Positions 29,520-38,594 of a DNA stretch of 64,000 bases are shown here, one piece after another. How positions within the stretch are numbered: position 1 is the first letter of the stretch; every line of letters starts with the position of its first letter. The notes beneath the pieces are model-generated. The model searched no databases and was not told the origin of the DNA. It saw only the letters and a list, made by a program, of their open reading frames with translations. Source of the stretch: Methylomonas subterranea (GTDB lineage Bacteria > Pseudomonadota > Gammaproteobacteria > Methylococcales > Methylomonadaceae). Made by a program: the position numbers and the translations under genes. Location of the stretch: NCBI RefSeq assembly GCF_024505185.1, contig NZ_JANIBJ010000013.1, positions 45,608 through 109,607 on the forward strand, written 5' to 3'.

Positions 29520-30238
29520 AGCAGGATCACGGCCAACAATCCGGCGGTCTCGATCAATTCCACCGCCGCACCGTAAACGTCGCCGGTGGCGCCGCCCAGT
29601 CGGGTCAGGGCGGCGTACCGCACCCAGAGCAGCAGGCCGCAGGCCAGCAATACATTGGCCCAACCCATGAATAAGCCGGCAAACGCCAATGAAATCACCA
29701 CCACCGTGCGCGCTTCGCCAAAGGGCAGGTTGGCCAACAGCTTTTCCGCCATGCCTTCGGGACTGACGTACGGCATGGAAAGCATCAGCAACAAAATTGC
29801 ACAGCGTCCCAGCAAGGGGGCCAGCATTAACGGGATCAAATCGTTTTGCTGGATCAATACGAACAGCGCGGTAAATTTCACTAGCATGACCAACAACAAC
29901 ACCAACACCGCGATCGGCCCGGCCGCCGGGTCCTTCATGATCCGCAAGCTGCGTTGTTCGTCGCCCAGACCGCCAACCCAGGCGTCGGCGCAGTCGGCCA
30001 AGCCGTCCAGATGCAAACCGCCGGTCAGCAAAACCCAGGCGCTCAATACCACGGCCGCGGTCACCATGTCGGGCGCGCCCGACAGGATCAGGGCCAGAAA
30101 ACTCAGCGACACACCAATCAAAAAACCCACCAAGGGGTAATACAATACCGACCGGCCCAGCACGGCATCGTTGGCCGGAAGCTGGTAATTGACCGGGATT
30201 CGGGTCAAAAATTGCAGGGCGATCAGTAAAGAGTCCAT
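29516..30238 (-). CDS. cobS: Adenosylcobinamide-GDP ribazoletransferase
   Basis: This 240-residue polytopic membrane enzyme joins adenosylcobinamide-GDP and alpha-ribazole to give adenosylcobalamin. The signatures are FLTRIPVNY at the N-terminus, the GGLHLDGLADCADAW acidic metal-binding motif near the first third, MKDPAAGPIAV and the C-terminal GATGDVYGAAVELIE. Five to six hydrophobic segments fit CobS. It heads cobS-bluB-cobQ, with bluB overlapping. Confidence 0.94.
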   Translation of the reverse strand: MDSLLIALQFLTRIPVNYQLPANDAVLGRSVLYYPLVGFLIGVSLSFLALILSGAPDMVTAAVVLSAWVLLTGGLHLDGLADCADAWVGGLGDEQRSLRIMKDPAAGPIAVLVLLLVMLVKFTALFVLIQQNDLIPLMLAPLLGRCAILLLMLSMPYVSPEGMAEKLLANLPFGEARTVVVISLAFAGLFMGWANVLLACGLLLWVRYAALTRLGGATGDVYGAAVELIETAGLLAVILL

Positions 30239-30298
30239 GGCTGTAATAATTGAATTGGCTAAGTGGTGAATGCCGCCTCGCGGGCGTCTCGATCGGAA

Positions 30299-30712
30299 TT
30301 ATTTCAAATGCCGGCCCTTGGCGTCCTTGCTGATATGGCCGGTAAAAATCAAAACTCCTTCTATAAAGCCCCACACCACGCCGAAACCGCCGGTCAAATA
30401 GGTCACCAGAATTTGGGTGATACCCAATCCCCAGAAACCCAAGTAAATACGGTGCAAGCCTATGGCGCCGAACACGATGCCCAACAGCGCGGCCACTATG
30501 TGGTTTTTGACCGGCTGACTGTCGAGCAAATAGGCGCCGACCGGACCAATTTCAGTGACTTCGCCATGTTCATGGTCAAAATCCACATCGTCGCCTTGCT
30601 TGGGCGGTTCCGTGGCGGTCCACTGGTCGATATGAAATTCGTAAAATTTACCGTCGTGTTTCACTACCCCGGTTTGGCAACGTTCGTCGTAACTTTCTAT
30701 ATGTCCTAGCAT
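30299..30712 (-). CDS. TM2 domain protein with N-terminal OB/cold-shock-like region
   Basis: This 137-residue protein has two parts. Residues 1-55 (GHIESYDERCQTGVV, FYEFHIDQW, PKQGDDVDFD) show the strand pattern and glycine placing of a cold-shock-like OB fold. Residues 67-120 form a TM2 domain with two membrane helices, including FGAIGLHRIYLGFWGLGITQIL. The soluble part may face the cytoplasm. Function is unknown. It lies between cobT and cobS on the same strand but has its own upstream gap of 249 bases, so it need not belong to cobalamin synthesis. Confidence 0.75.
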   Translation of the reverse strand: MLGHIESYDERCQTGVVKHDGKFYEFHIDQWTATEPPKQGDDVDFDHEHGEVTEIGPVGAYLLDSQPVKNHIVAALLGIVFGAIGLHRIYLGFWGLGITQILVTYLTGGFGVVWGFIEGVLIFTGHISKDAKGRHLK

Positions 30713-30961
30713 GCCTGCTTATCCTGTTGTTATCTGTCATCCGGGCGGCTAAGTCCGGACAAGCTTTATTATTCAAGGAGTCGAAATCGGATTTAAAATC
30801 GCCGTCCGGCCGTGCCGAAATAGCCGCGGCATTTCTGCCGAATCCAGGCGCATTCTACCCAAACCCGGCAAATGAAATCCAAATGTTCGTAGCTTGGCCG
30901 CCGGACTCGTTTGGCAATGTAAACGACTTGATTGCCGGCGTAAATATCGGACTCAAGCTTT

Positions 30962-32005
30962 TTAGAGGCCGGCGGACACCCGTGCCTGGGCAAAGGTGGC
31001 CATTTCATTGTGCAGCAGGCAGGCGGTTTGCAGCACGGGAACCGCCATGAGCGCGCCGCTGGCTTCGCCCAGCCGCATGCCCAACTGCAAAATAGGTTCG
31101 GCCGCCAACGCATCCAGCACCCGCCCATGGCCTTTTTCCCCGGAACGGTGGCCGAAAAAAAACCAGGCCTGGCAATCCGGATTGATCCCGACGGCCACCA
31201 GGGCAGCCACGCTGCTGATAAAGCCGTCCACCAAGACCGGCAGTGCCTGTTGGGCGGCACCGATATAGGCTCCGGCCAGAGCGGCGATTTCGAAACCTCC
31301 CAGCCTTTGCAACACCGCCAACGGCGCGGTCAGCTGTTGGCGGTGCCTGTGCAAAGCCTGCCGTATCACCGCCGCCTTGTGGAGGATTTGTTCGCGGTTC
31401 AGACCGGTGCCGGCGCCGGTAATATCTTCGGCCGGCAGCGCCAGCAGGGCGGCCGCCACGGCGCTGGCGCTGCAGGTGTTGGCTATGCCCATTTCGCCGC
31501 CGATAAAAATATCGGCCCGGCCAGCCAACGCACGGTCGACGGCGGCCATTCCCGCCCGCAGGGCAATGTCGAGTTGGGCCGACGTCATGGCCTGGCCGAT
31601 TTTGAAATTTTCCGTACCGGCGCCGGCCCGCTGGCTGATCACACCGGGTAGTTCCACCGGATTGAGCAAGCCGACATCCACCACTTCAAAGCGGGCGTCG
31701 ATCCGTCTGGCCAACACGTTCGCCGCCGCGCCGCCGGCGGCGAAATTTTTCACCATCTCCGTTGTCACGGCTTGCGGAAATGCCGACACGCCTTCGGCGG
31801 CAATGCCGTGGTCGGCGGCAAAGATACTGATGTGTATGCGTTCCAGCCGCGGATCGTCCCGCCGCTGCATGGCAGCCAGCCTAACCGCCAGATTCTCCAG
31901 CATGCCCAGCGAACCGGGCGGCTTGGTGAGTTGCGCTTGCCTGTCCAGCGCTCGCCGATGAAACCCCGCATCGGGCGGGGCAATGGGGAGAAAAAGCCTT
32001 TGCAT
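30962..32005 (-). CDS. cobT: Nicotinate-nucleotide-dimethylbenzimidazole phosphoribosyltransferase
   Basis: This 347-residue enzyme makes alpha-ribazole phosphate from NaMN and dimethylbenzimidazole, the product of BluB. Motifs include QAQLTKPPGSLGMLE, FAADHGIAAEGVSAFPQAVT with MVKNFAAGGAA, the FIGGEMGIANTCSASA block, and the C-terminal LRLGEASGALMAVPVL. The ATG directly follows the cobU stop with no gap (TAAATG), so the two are probably translationally coupled. Confidence 0.95.
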   Translation of the reverse strand: MQRLFLPIAPPDAGFHRRALDRQAQLTKPPGSLGMLENLAVRLAAMQRRDDPRLERIHISIFAADHGIAAEGVSAFPQAVTTEMVKNFAAGGAAANVLARRIDARFEVVDVGLLNPVELPGVISQRAGAGTENFKIGQAMTSAQLDIALRAGMAAVDRALAGRADIFIGGEMGIANTCSASAVAAALLALPAEDITGAGTGLNREQILHKAAVIRQALHRHRQQLTAPLAVLQRLGGFEIAALAGAYIGAAQQALPVLVDGFISSVAALVAVGINPDCQAWFFFGHRSGEKGHGRVLDALAAEPILQLGMRLGEASGALMAVPVLQTACLLHNEMATFAQARVSAGL

Positions 32006-32527
32006 TTATTTGAGTCGTTGCGGCAAACCGGCCGTGACCAGCACCACTTGGTCGCAGATTTGCGCCAGTTCCTGATGCAGGAACCCGGCTTCGTCGACGA
32101 AACGGCGGGTCATGGCATCGGCCGCCACCACGCCCAGCCCGACTTCGTTACCAACCATGATCACCCGGCCCTTGCAATCCCTCAGCGCCGCCAGAAAGGC
32201 GGCACGCTGGGCCGCAAACAGCTGCTCCTGGATATTGCCGTGGCGGTCGAACAACACATTGCTCAGCCACAAGGTCAGGCAATCGATCAGCAGGCAGCGG
32301 TCGGGCTTGGCGTGGGTTTGAATGGCCGAGGCCAGTTGGACAGGCACCTCCAGCGTTTGCCATTCGGCCGGACGTCTTAGCCGGTGATGGGCGATACGGG
32401 CATGCATTTCCTCATCGCCGGCTTCCGCCGTGGCCAGATACAGCACAGGCAAGCCGCAATCGATGGCCCGCCGCTCGGCGTAGCGGCTCTTGCCCGAGCG
32501 AGCGCCGCCCAATACCAATTCAATCAT
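32006..32527 (-). CDS. cobU: Adenosylcobinamide kinase / guanylyltransferase
   Basis: This 173-residue bifunctional enzyme phosphorylates adenosylcobinamide and then attaches GMP. The P-loop GGARSGKS is at about 7-14, with YLATAEAGDEEMHARIAHHRLRR-type active region (HH near residue 48) and the LLIDCLTLWLSN segment. The C-terminal VGNEVGLGVV motif follows. Its start overlaps the UspA gene end by eight bases. It feeds CobS. Confidence 0.94.
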   Translation of the reverse strand: MIELVLGGARSGKSRYAERRAIDCGLPVLYLATAEAGDEEMHARIAHHRLRRPAEWQTLEVPVQLASAIQTHAKPDRCLLIDCLTLWLSNVLFDRHGNIQEQLFAAQRAAFLAALRDCKGRVIMVGNEVGLGVVAADAMTRRFVDEAGFLHQELAQICDQVVLVTAGLPQRLK

Positions 32528-32960
32528 CGGTCAGACGCACCGCCAGTACATCGCATTTGGCGTGATGCAACACGCCGTTGGCGGTGGAGCCCAGCAACAA
32601 GGCCAAACCGTGGCGGCCATGCGAACCCACCACGATCAAATCCACGCCGTTATCCTCGGCCACCCGGACGATTTCCATCTTGGCGCTGCCCATTTCCAGC
32701 CATTGTTGTTGTTCGGGTACGCCCAGGTCGGCGCCCAGCTTGGCCAGCCTTTCCTTGGAAGCTTCCAGCCATTCCTGGGTCAGGTCGACGTCGAACGGAA
32801 TCGGCCCGTAAGCCGCATCGGTGATGGGCAGATTTTCCACCACATGCACCAGACTCAATTTCGCCTGATTCAGCTTGGCCACATTCAGTGCCTTGTCCGA
32901 GACCTGTTTGCCGTGCTCCGAAAAATCCACGGCCAATAAAATATGTTGATAGCGATTCAT
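32520..32960 (-). CDS. Universal stress protein (UspA family)
   Basis: This 146-residue single-domain protein has the Usp fold: N-terminal YQHILLAVDFSEHGKQV, SLVHVVENL, and the ATP-binding C-terminal motif VVGSHGRHGLALLLGSTANGVLHHAKCDVLAVR. ATP-binding type is likely from the GxHG-9x-GS pattern. It lies between a small membrane protein gene (seven-base gap) and cobU (eight-base overlap), so it is part of the yheS-to-cobT run. Specific role unknown. Confidence 0.88.
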   Translation of the reverse strand: MNRYQHILLAVDFSEHGKQVSDKALNVAKLNQAKLSLVHVVENLPITDAAYGPIPFDVDLTQEWLEASKERLAKLGADLGVPEQQQWLEMGSAKMEIVRVAEDNGVDLIVVGSHGRHGLALLLGSTANGVLHHAKCDVLAVRLTDD

Positions 32961-32967
32961 AGCAACC

Positions 32968-33480
32968 TCATTGCGTGGAGCCGGTAAGTTCGGGAAACAG
33001 CGCCGCCATTATTTGGGAAGACAGCATGATATACAAAAGCGCCAGCCCCAGGCCGAAAAACAGGGACTGATCCAGCGCATGCCGCATGATATGCCCGCTA
33101 ACCAGCCAATGCCACAACACCAGCGCCAACATGGCGAAGTAGGCCAGATCGTTGGCATTCGCATTCAGGGTAGCAATGGCCGGCAGGGCGAAGAAGCTCA
33201 GCACCACGCTGGTGCCCACCATGGCGGCCAAGGTTTGCGGAAAACGGGCTATTTTGCCGGACGAGTACAACAAGGGCCAACAAAACAGCACGATCAGGCC
33301 GAAATCCACGCCTATCTGCAACAAAGCCGTGGCCTGGGTGCCGTTTAAAAACAAAATCAGATAATTGATCGCCACATACACCGGCAACAACAGGCGCAGC
33401 ACCAGCGGCGAAGCCGGAACATCTTGCGGGCCTTTTTGAAAAATGGCGATCTGGAAAAACAACAGGCTCAATTCATACAT
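32968..33480 (-). CDS. Small polytopic membrane protein of unknown function
   Basis: This 170-residue protein has four hydrophobic segments, for example LVLRLLLPVYVAINYLILFL and FGLIVLFCWPLLY, and no motif I recognise. The loop with SGKIARFPQTLAAM is similar in layout to small YIP1-like or DUF membrane proteins, but I do not assign a family. It starts three bases after the ABC-F gene and ends seven before the UspA gene, so it is almost certainly co-transcribed with both. Confidence 0.6.
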   Translation of the reverse strand: MYELSLLFFQIAIFQKGPQDVPASPLVLRLLLPVYVAINYLILFLNGTQATALLQIGVDFGLIVLFCWPLLYSSGKIARFPQTLAAMVGTSVVLSFFALPAIATLNANANDLAYFAMLALVLWHWLVSGHIMRHALDQSLFFGLGLALLYIMLSSQIMAALFPELTGSTQ

Positions 33481-33483
33481 GCA

Positions 33484-35373
33484 TTACTCCGCTTGGGACA
33501 GGTTTTCTTCGGCAGTCATCCAGTCGAGCTCCGCCTGCTCCAGTGCGTCATCGACCCTGGCCTTCCTGCTCAACAGTTGTTTCAAGGCGTCCTTATTCTC
33601 GTCGTTATAAATCGTGGGATCGGCCAATTGTTGTTCCAGTTCCTGCTGCTCCCCGTGGAATTTTTCCACCGCCGCTTCGGCCTTTTTCACTTCATCCAGC
33701 AAGGGTTTCAGGCGTTGGCGACGTTCGGCATCCTGCTTGCGCTGATCCTTGCGAGAGACATTATTGCCGATTGCGGCCGGGTTATCCGCTTCTTCGCCGG
33801 CTTTCTTTTGTTCCGCCAACCATTGCTTGTAGTCGTCCAGATCGCCGTCAAACGGCCGCACCCTGCCCTCGGCAACCAACAATAGCTGATCCGTCACGGA
33901 GCGCAGCAAATGCCTGTCGTGCGACACCACCACGATGGCGCCCTGGTATTCCTGCAAGGCCACGCTCAAGGCGTGGCGCATTTCCAGGTCCAGATGGTTG
34001 GTCGGTTCGTCCAGCAGCAGCAGGTTGGGGTTCTGATACACCAATATCGCCAGCACCAGCCGGGCTTTTTCACCGCCGGAAAACGGCCCCATGGGCTCGT
34101 TGACCTTGTCGCCGCGAAAATCAAAACCGCCCAGAAAATTGCGTAAATCCCGTTCCAGCGCCTGCTTATCCAGCTGCTGCAAGTGCCACAACGGCGATTG
34201 GTCCAGCCGCAGCTGTTCCAGCTGGTGCTGGGCGAAATAGCCGATATGCAAATCCTGGGCGTTGGTTAACTTACCACGCAATGCCGGCATTTGCCCGGAT
34301 AACACCTTGATCAGGCTGGACTTGCCGGCGCCGTTCGGCCCCAGCAAACCGATGCGGTCGCCGGGAGAAATCGACAACGAGGCCTCATGCACCACCACCT
34401 TGTCGCCGTAACCGATGTCGGCCTGTTCCAGTTTGATTAAGGGATTGGGCATTTTTTTCGGCGGCGGAAAACTGAAACCGAACGGCGAATCCACATGGGC
34501 CTGGGCAATCAACTCCATCCGCTCCAGCGCCTTGATGCGGCTTTGCGCCTGGCGGGCCTTGGTGGCCTGGGCCTTAAAGCGGTCGACAAAGCTTTGAATA
34601 TGGGCAATTTCGCGTTGCTGCTTTTCATACGCGGTTTGCTGCTGGGCCAGCTTTTCGGCGCGCATGCGTTCGAAGTCGGAATAATTACCGGTGTAAATCT
34701 CGGCCCTATTCTGCTCGATGTGCACGATGTGGTCGGTGATAGCATCCAGAAAATCGCGGTCATGGGAAATCAACAGCAGGGTGCCGGGATATTTGACCAG
34801 CCAGTCCTGCAGATAAATCACCGCATCCAAATCCAAATGGTTGGTGGGTTCGTCCAGCAATAACACATCGGAACGGCACATCAAGGCCTGAGCCAGATTC
34901 AAGCGCATGCGCCAGCCGCCGGAAAACGAACTGACCGGCCGGCTTTCCTGTTCGGTGCTAAAGCCCAAGCCGTTCAACAGCCGCGAGGCGCGGGCCTGTG
35001 CGGTGTAGCCGCCGGCATGCTCCAGCGCCGCGTGCAGCTCGGCCAGCTTGATGCCGTCGTGGGCCTGTTCTGCTGCCTGTAATTGCTGTTGCAAGGCCCG
35101 CAACTCGCGATCGCCGTCCAAAACATAATCGATGGCCGAACATGACAGCGCCGGGGTTTCCTGCGCCACATGCGCCACTTCCAGATTCGGCGGCATGGAA
35201 AACTCGCCCTCGTCGGCATGCAATTCGCCGCGCAGCATCGCAAACAGACTGGACTTGCCGGTACCGTTGGCCCCGGTCAAGCCGATCTTCTGACCCTTAT
35301 GAATCGTGAATGAAGCCTCGCTAAACAGCAAGCGGCTGCCGCGGCGGATGGCGATGTTTTTAAAATTGAGCAT
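33484..35373 (-). CDS. yheS: ABC-F family ATPase, YheS-like ribosome factor
   Basis: This 629-residue soluble protein has two ABC ATPase domains and no membrane segment. The first Walker A, GANGTGKSS, is at about 34-42, with signature SFSGGWRMRLNLAQAL and LLLDEPTNHLDLDA. The second has GPNGAGKSS, signature FSGGEKARLVLA and LLLDEPTNHLDLEM. A linker with many basic residues and a C-terminal coiled coil (QKRQDAERRQR type) follow. ABC-F proteins act on the ribosomal E-site during translation. The opening RRGSRLLFSEASFTIHKGQK and QETPAL favour YheS over Uup. It heads the minus-strand run towards cobT. Confidence 0.88.
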   Translation of the reverse strand: MLNFKNIAIRRGSRLLFSEASFTIHKGQKIGLTGANGTGKSSLFAMLRGELHADEGEFSMPPNLEVAHVAQETPALSCSAIDYVLDGDRELRALQQQLQAAEQAHDGIKLAELHAALEHAGGYTAQARASRLLNGLGFSTEQESRPVSSFSGGWRMRLNLAQALMCRSDVLLLDEPTNHLDLDAVIYLQDWLVKYPGTLLLISHDRDFLDAITDHIVHIEQNRAEIYTGNYSDFERMRAEKLAQQQTAYEKQQREIAHIQSFVDRFKAQATKARQAQSRIKALERMELIAQAHVDSPFGFSFPPPKKMPNPLIKLEQADIGYGDKVVVHEASLSISPGDRIGLLGPNGAGKSSLIKVLSGQMPALRGKLTNAQDLHIGYFAQHQLEQLRLDQSPLWHLQQLDKQALERDLRNFLGGFDFRGDKVNEPMGPFSGGEKARLVLAILVYQNPNLLLLDEPTNHLDLEMRHALSVALQEYQGAIVVVSHDRHLLRSVTDQLLLVAEGRVRPFDGDLDDYKQWLAEQKKAGEEADNPAAIGNNVSRKDQRKQDAERRQRLKPLLDEVKKAEAAVEKFHGEQQELEQQLADPTIYNDENKDALKQLLSRKARVDDALEQAELDWMTAEENLSQAE

Positions 35374-35784
35374 GATGTCGGTAAAAAACGATGAAATCGG
35401 ACCAAGGCAAATGGCTCGGCGTTATGGAATTTTAACGCGGCGTGGTTTTTCGGGCGCGATGAATTTTATGGGGTTGGTGATCCTGGATTCAGACTGCCCG
35501 GAACTAACGCGGCGCACTTTGCATGTAAGCCCGGGACTTTATAACTTGGCACATTTTTGTGGTTTTATGCTATAAAAACCGCTTAAGCATGCAAATTAGA
35601 TTTTTATTATTGCTTGCCGCTCCAAAACATATTGCGAGCCTAATGGATACAAATAATTGCCGCCTCAATTATTTGTTTCAAAAACCCGGCTCGGGTTGAA
35701 TTAAATTAAATTATCTTCATTCGCCACCGTCCACCCGTAATTTCAGTCTCATAAGTCCGCCAACACCCAATAAGGCATTATAAA
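35374..35784. other. Divergent intergenic region, with an 11-base-pair inverted repeat
   Basis: About 410 bases between yheS and the second MBOAT gene. It is AT-rich in the half next to the MBOAT gene. It includes a perfect palindrome at 35649-35676 (listed separately) and a small AACCCG/CGGGTT hairpin around 35683-35697. No open frame here has a convincing product. Confidence 0.45.
35649..35676. repeat. Perfect 11-bp inverted repeat upstream of the MBOAT gene
   Basis: ACAAATAATTG (35649-35659) and CAATTATTTGT (35666-35676) flank a six-base CCGCCT spacer. It lies 109 bases before the MBOAT start. It could be an operator or an RNA hairpin. It lacks a T run, so it is not a standard terminator. 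Confidence 0.55.
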
Positions 35785-37338
35785 ATGCTATTCAACTCAT
35801 ATTTGTTTGTCTTTGCCTTTTTGCCCATCACGCTGGCATTATTTTTTATTATCGCCCTTAAAAGCCATAGATACGCCCTCTACTGGCTGGCGGCCGCCTC
35901 TTTAGTGTTTTACGCAACATGGAATCCGGCATATTCGATTTTGCTAATAACGTCGATAACTTTTAACTTTATTGTTGGAAAGCATATTGCAATATTAAAC
36001 AAAACCAATGCGGAACGAGCAAAACATCTAACCGTGCTCGGGGTGGGCGCCAACGTCATCTTATTGGTTTATTACAAGTATTTGGAGTTTATAATAGACA
36101 ATCTCAATACATTATTTAACTTTAACATACAAAACTCTCATATTGTATTGCCGCTAGGCATTTCTTTTTTTACATTCACCCAAATAGCCTTTCTTGTTGA
36201 CACTCACCAAAAATCCGCGAAAGAATTTAACGCATCCCATTATGCTTTATTTGTAACCTATTTTCCACATTTGATCGCGGGACCGATATTACATCATAAG
36301 GAAATGATGACACAATTCGCCGACCCTAAAATATACAAGCCTAATTGGCGAAACATGTCCGTAGGCTTATCTATTTTCTTTATGGGATTATTCAAAAAGC
36401 TGATTATTGCCGACGATATGGCCGGTTATGTCAAACCGGTCTTCGATGAGGTTGCAAGCGGCAAATCCGTTTCATTTTTGGATGCCTGGGGCGGCGCATT
36501 GGCCTATACTTTTCAATTATATTTTGATTTTTCCGCGTATTCGGAAATGGCGATCGGCCTTTCTTTACTATTTGGCATTAAGTTACCGCTTAACTTTGCA
36601 TCGCCCTATAAAGCCACCAGCATTATAGAATTTTGGCGGCGCTGGCATATGACCTTATCCCGGTTTTTAAAGGACTATATCTACATACCCTTGGGAGGAA
36701 ATCGAAAAGGACGCTTTCGTAGACATTTCAATTTAATTCTTACCATGCTGGTTGGCGGAATATGGCACGGTGCCAATTGGACCTTTATCCTTTGGGGCGG
36801 ACTGCATGGCGGCTACTTATTGATAAACCATTTATGGAGGGATATCAGGTCAAAACTTCCAATGCCATTCTTATTTAATAATATTATTTACGACAAAATA
36901 TCCTTGCTTGTTACTTTTTCCGCGGTAGTTGTCGGTTGGACCATATTTAGAGCCGACAATGTCATGGCCGCCAAACTTATGCTCGAGGGAATGACGGGCA
37001 TGCACGGTTTACAAATCCCGGTCAAATGGGGCGAACAGCTTGGACAGACAAGAGAATGGCTGATAACAAGGGGCGCCAGGTTTGAAAACACGGCAACTTT
37101 TAATTCAGGAAAGCTGCCAATACGACTTTTGCTTTGCTTTGTCATCGCCTGGTGCCTGCCGAATGTCCAGGAGTTTTTTTCAAGATTTAACCCGGCCCTA
37201 TATATGCAAGCCCAAGAGGACTTCAGATGGTGGCACTGGCGGCCGAATTACATTTGGCTAATTATTTTTTCAATACTCGCCGCATCCGGAATACTCTCCC
37301 TGGGCGAGTTAAGCGAATTTATATATTTTCAGTTTTAA
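35785..37338 (+). CDS. MBOAT family O-acyltransferase (AlgI-like), second copy
   Basis: This 517-residue polytopic membrane protein has YFPHLIAGPILHHKEMM, WRRWHMTLSRFLKDYIYIPLGG and the catalytic WHGANWTFILWGGLHGGY block. Like the 20304 gene it begins MLFNS, and the motif blocks are nearly identical, so the two are paralogues or parallel acquisitions. Predicted role is acetyl transfer to an exported polysaccharide. Base composition is visibly AT-richer than the flanking cobalamin and ABC-F genes, a sign of possible transfer. The next gene begins directly at its stop codon. Confidence 0.88.
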   Translation: MLFNSYLFVFAFLPITLALFFIIALKSHRYALYWLAAASLVFYATWNPAYSILLITSITFNFIVGKHIAILNKTNAERAKHLTVLGVGANVILLVYYKYLEFIIDNLNTLFNFNIQNSHIVLPLGISFFTFTQIAFLVDTHQKSAKEFNASHYALFVTYFPHLIAGPILHHKEMMTQFADPKIYKPNWRNMSVGLSIFFMGLFKKLIIADDMAGYVKPVFDEVASGKSVSFLDAWGGALAYTFQLYFDFSAYSEMAIGLSLLFGIKLPLNFASPYKATSIIEFWRRWHMTLSRFLKDYIYIPLGGNRKGRFRRHFNLILTMLVGGIWHGANWTFILWGGLHGGYLLINHLWRDIRSKLPMPFLFNNIIYDKISLLVTFSAVVVGWTIFRADNVMAAKLMLEGMTGMHGLQIPVKWGEQLGQTREWLITRGARFENTATFNSGKLPIRLLLCFVIAWCLPNVQEFFSRFNPALYMQAQEDFRWWHWRPNYIWLIIFSILAASGILSLGELSEFIYFQF

Positions 37339-38493
37339 ATGACTCACCAAAAATACACCACCTATCTTTTATGCTTTGTCATTTTTGTCTTGCTTGTGGT
37401 TGGCGTCATTAACAGGCTGGTTGACCCATTTTGGTATTATCAGGATTTTGAGATTTCCGGCTTTAACGAAGTCAAGCCGAAATTTAGAAAGTATGAGCGG
37501 TATATCAAGCCCAAACTGGTCGCAAGAAGCAGGCCCAACGCGCTTATTTTCGGCAGCTCCTATTCCGAGATAGGATTCGACCCGTCCAACCCGTCTTTTA
37601 CAGATAATGGAAAGTTAAAGGGATATAACTTCGGCATAGCGGGCGCCGGCTGGGAACGCGTGCAGTGCTATATTGATTATGCATTAAAAGTCGCCGAAGT
37701 AAATCGCATGGTAATCGGTATTGCTCCCGACGCCTTGCCGTTGTCCAACTGTATCGGCGTTTTGCCGGAGATTGAAAATTTCTCGGAATTTAATCTGCTT
37801 TTTTCCATGAAGGCAATTGACGCCTCGGTAGGCACCATGCTGTCCCAGCACGCCAGACCAAGCCATAAAAAAGACGGTATGTATTATTATATTCGCGGCC
37901 ATGCGGGAATAGACAACCAATTTAGAGAGTTTTATAGAAACCATGAAAAGCGTACTAACTGCGATTTAAATGATCTGATAAAGCTTGATGGCAATGCGGC
38001 TGTTGCAGAGCGGATACCGACAGAGCATTCGGGTATCGACATTAGCGGACTTTTAAACGTTGTTAAACAAACCAATTCGAAAAACATTAAACTGCGTATA
38101 TACATATATCCGTCGCACGCCCTTTGGCAAGAAATACAAATAATGTGCGGCAACTATAAACGCTATTGGTCGAACTTGATTTATATCGTTCAGGAAGTTG
38201 AAAAACTTGGCGGCGACGTGCAGATTTGGGATTTTAATCAATTCAATCAATATACTACCGAAGAGATTACAAACCAAAGTGCCGTATATTGGCAAGACCC
38301 CGAGCATTTTAATTATGAATATGGCGAATTAATGTTAGATTCCATGTTCGGACAAAACCCTAAACTCGCATTCGGCTCCCGCTTGACCTCAGACAATATA
38401 CAGAATGCCTATCAAGAATATATGACATCTCGCAATAACTACCTGAAGACGCACCAGGAGTTCATGCCATCCTTGAAAAGGCTAATAGAATAA
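37339..38493 (+). CDS. SGNH-like partner of the second MBOAT protein
   Basis: This 384-residue protein has one N-terminal membrane segment (about 9-25) and a likely periplasmic domain. LIFGSSYSEIGFDPSN (about residue 72) resembles the SGNH serine block. WQDPEHFNYEYGE near residue 325 gives a DxxH pair as in SGNH block V. It begins with no gap after the MBOAT stop (TAAATG), so the two are coupled. It is quite different from the SGNH gene at 19224 in sequence. It could complete acetyl transfer; the polysaccharide is unknown. Confidence 0.65.
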   Translation: MTHQKYTTYLLCFVIFVLLVVGVINRLVDPFWYYQDFEISGFNEVKPKFRKYERYIKPKLVARSRPNALIFGSSYSEIGFDPSNPSFTDNGKLKGYNFGIAGAGWERVQCYIDYALKVAEVNRMVIGIAPDALPLSNCIGVLPEIENFSEFNLLFSMKAIDASVGTMLSQHARPSHKKDGMYYYIRGHAGIDNQFREFYRNHEKRTNCDLNDLIKLDGNAAVAERIPTEHSGIDISGLLNVVKQTNSKNIKLRIYIYPSHALWQEIQIMCGNYKRYWSNLIYIVQEVEKLGGDVQIWDFNQFNQYTTEEITNQSAVYWQDPEHFNYEYGELMLDSMFGQNPKLAFGSRLTSDNIQNAYQEYMTSRNNYLKTHQEFMPSLKRLIE

Positions 38494-38594
38494 GCCCATG
38501 CATATTCGATTATAAGAGCAGGCGCCTGGAAAATGTCCGGCGCAAAAAATTCGGATAAGCCATTAGACACACCAAGTCTGGGCCGGAAGCTCCA

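Noticed and set aside
28875..30374. Minus-strand frame of 499 codons joining bluB with an upstream extension
   Set aside because: The first 285 codons run through cobS in another frame. BluB homology starts only at 29519.
27169..35784. Cobalamin riboswitch near the cob genes
   Set aside because: No B12-box-like sequence with the expected flanking helices was seen before cobS, cobT or cobU.
38521..38550. Hairpin GCGCC...GGCGC after the second SGNH gene
   Set aside because: It is followed by A rather than T on the coding strand, and has a bulge; not a convincing terminator for either neighbour.
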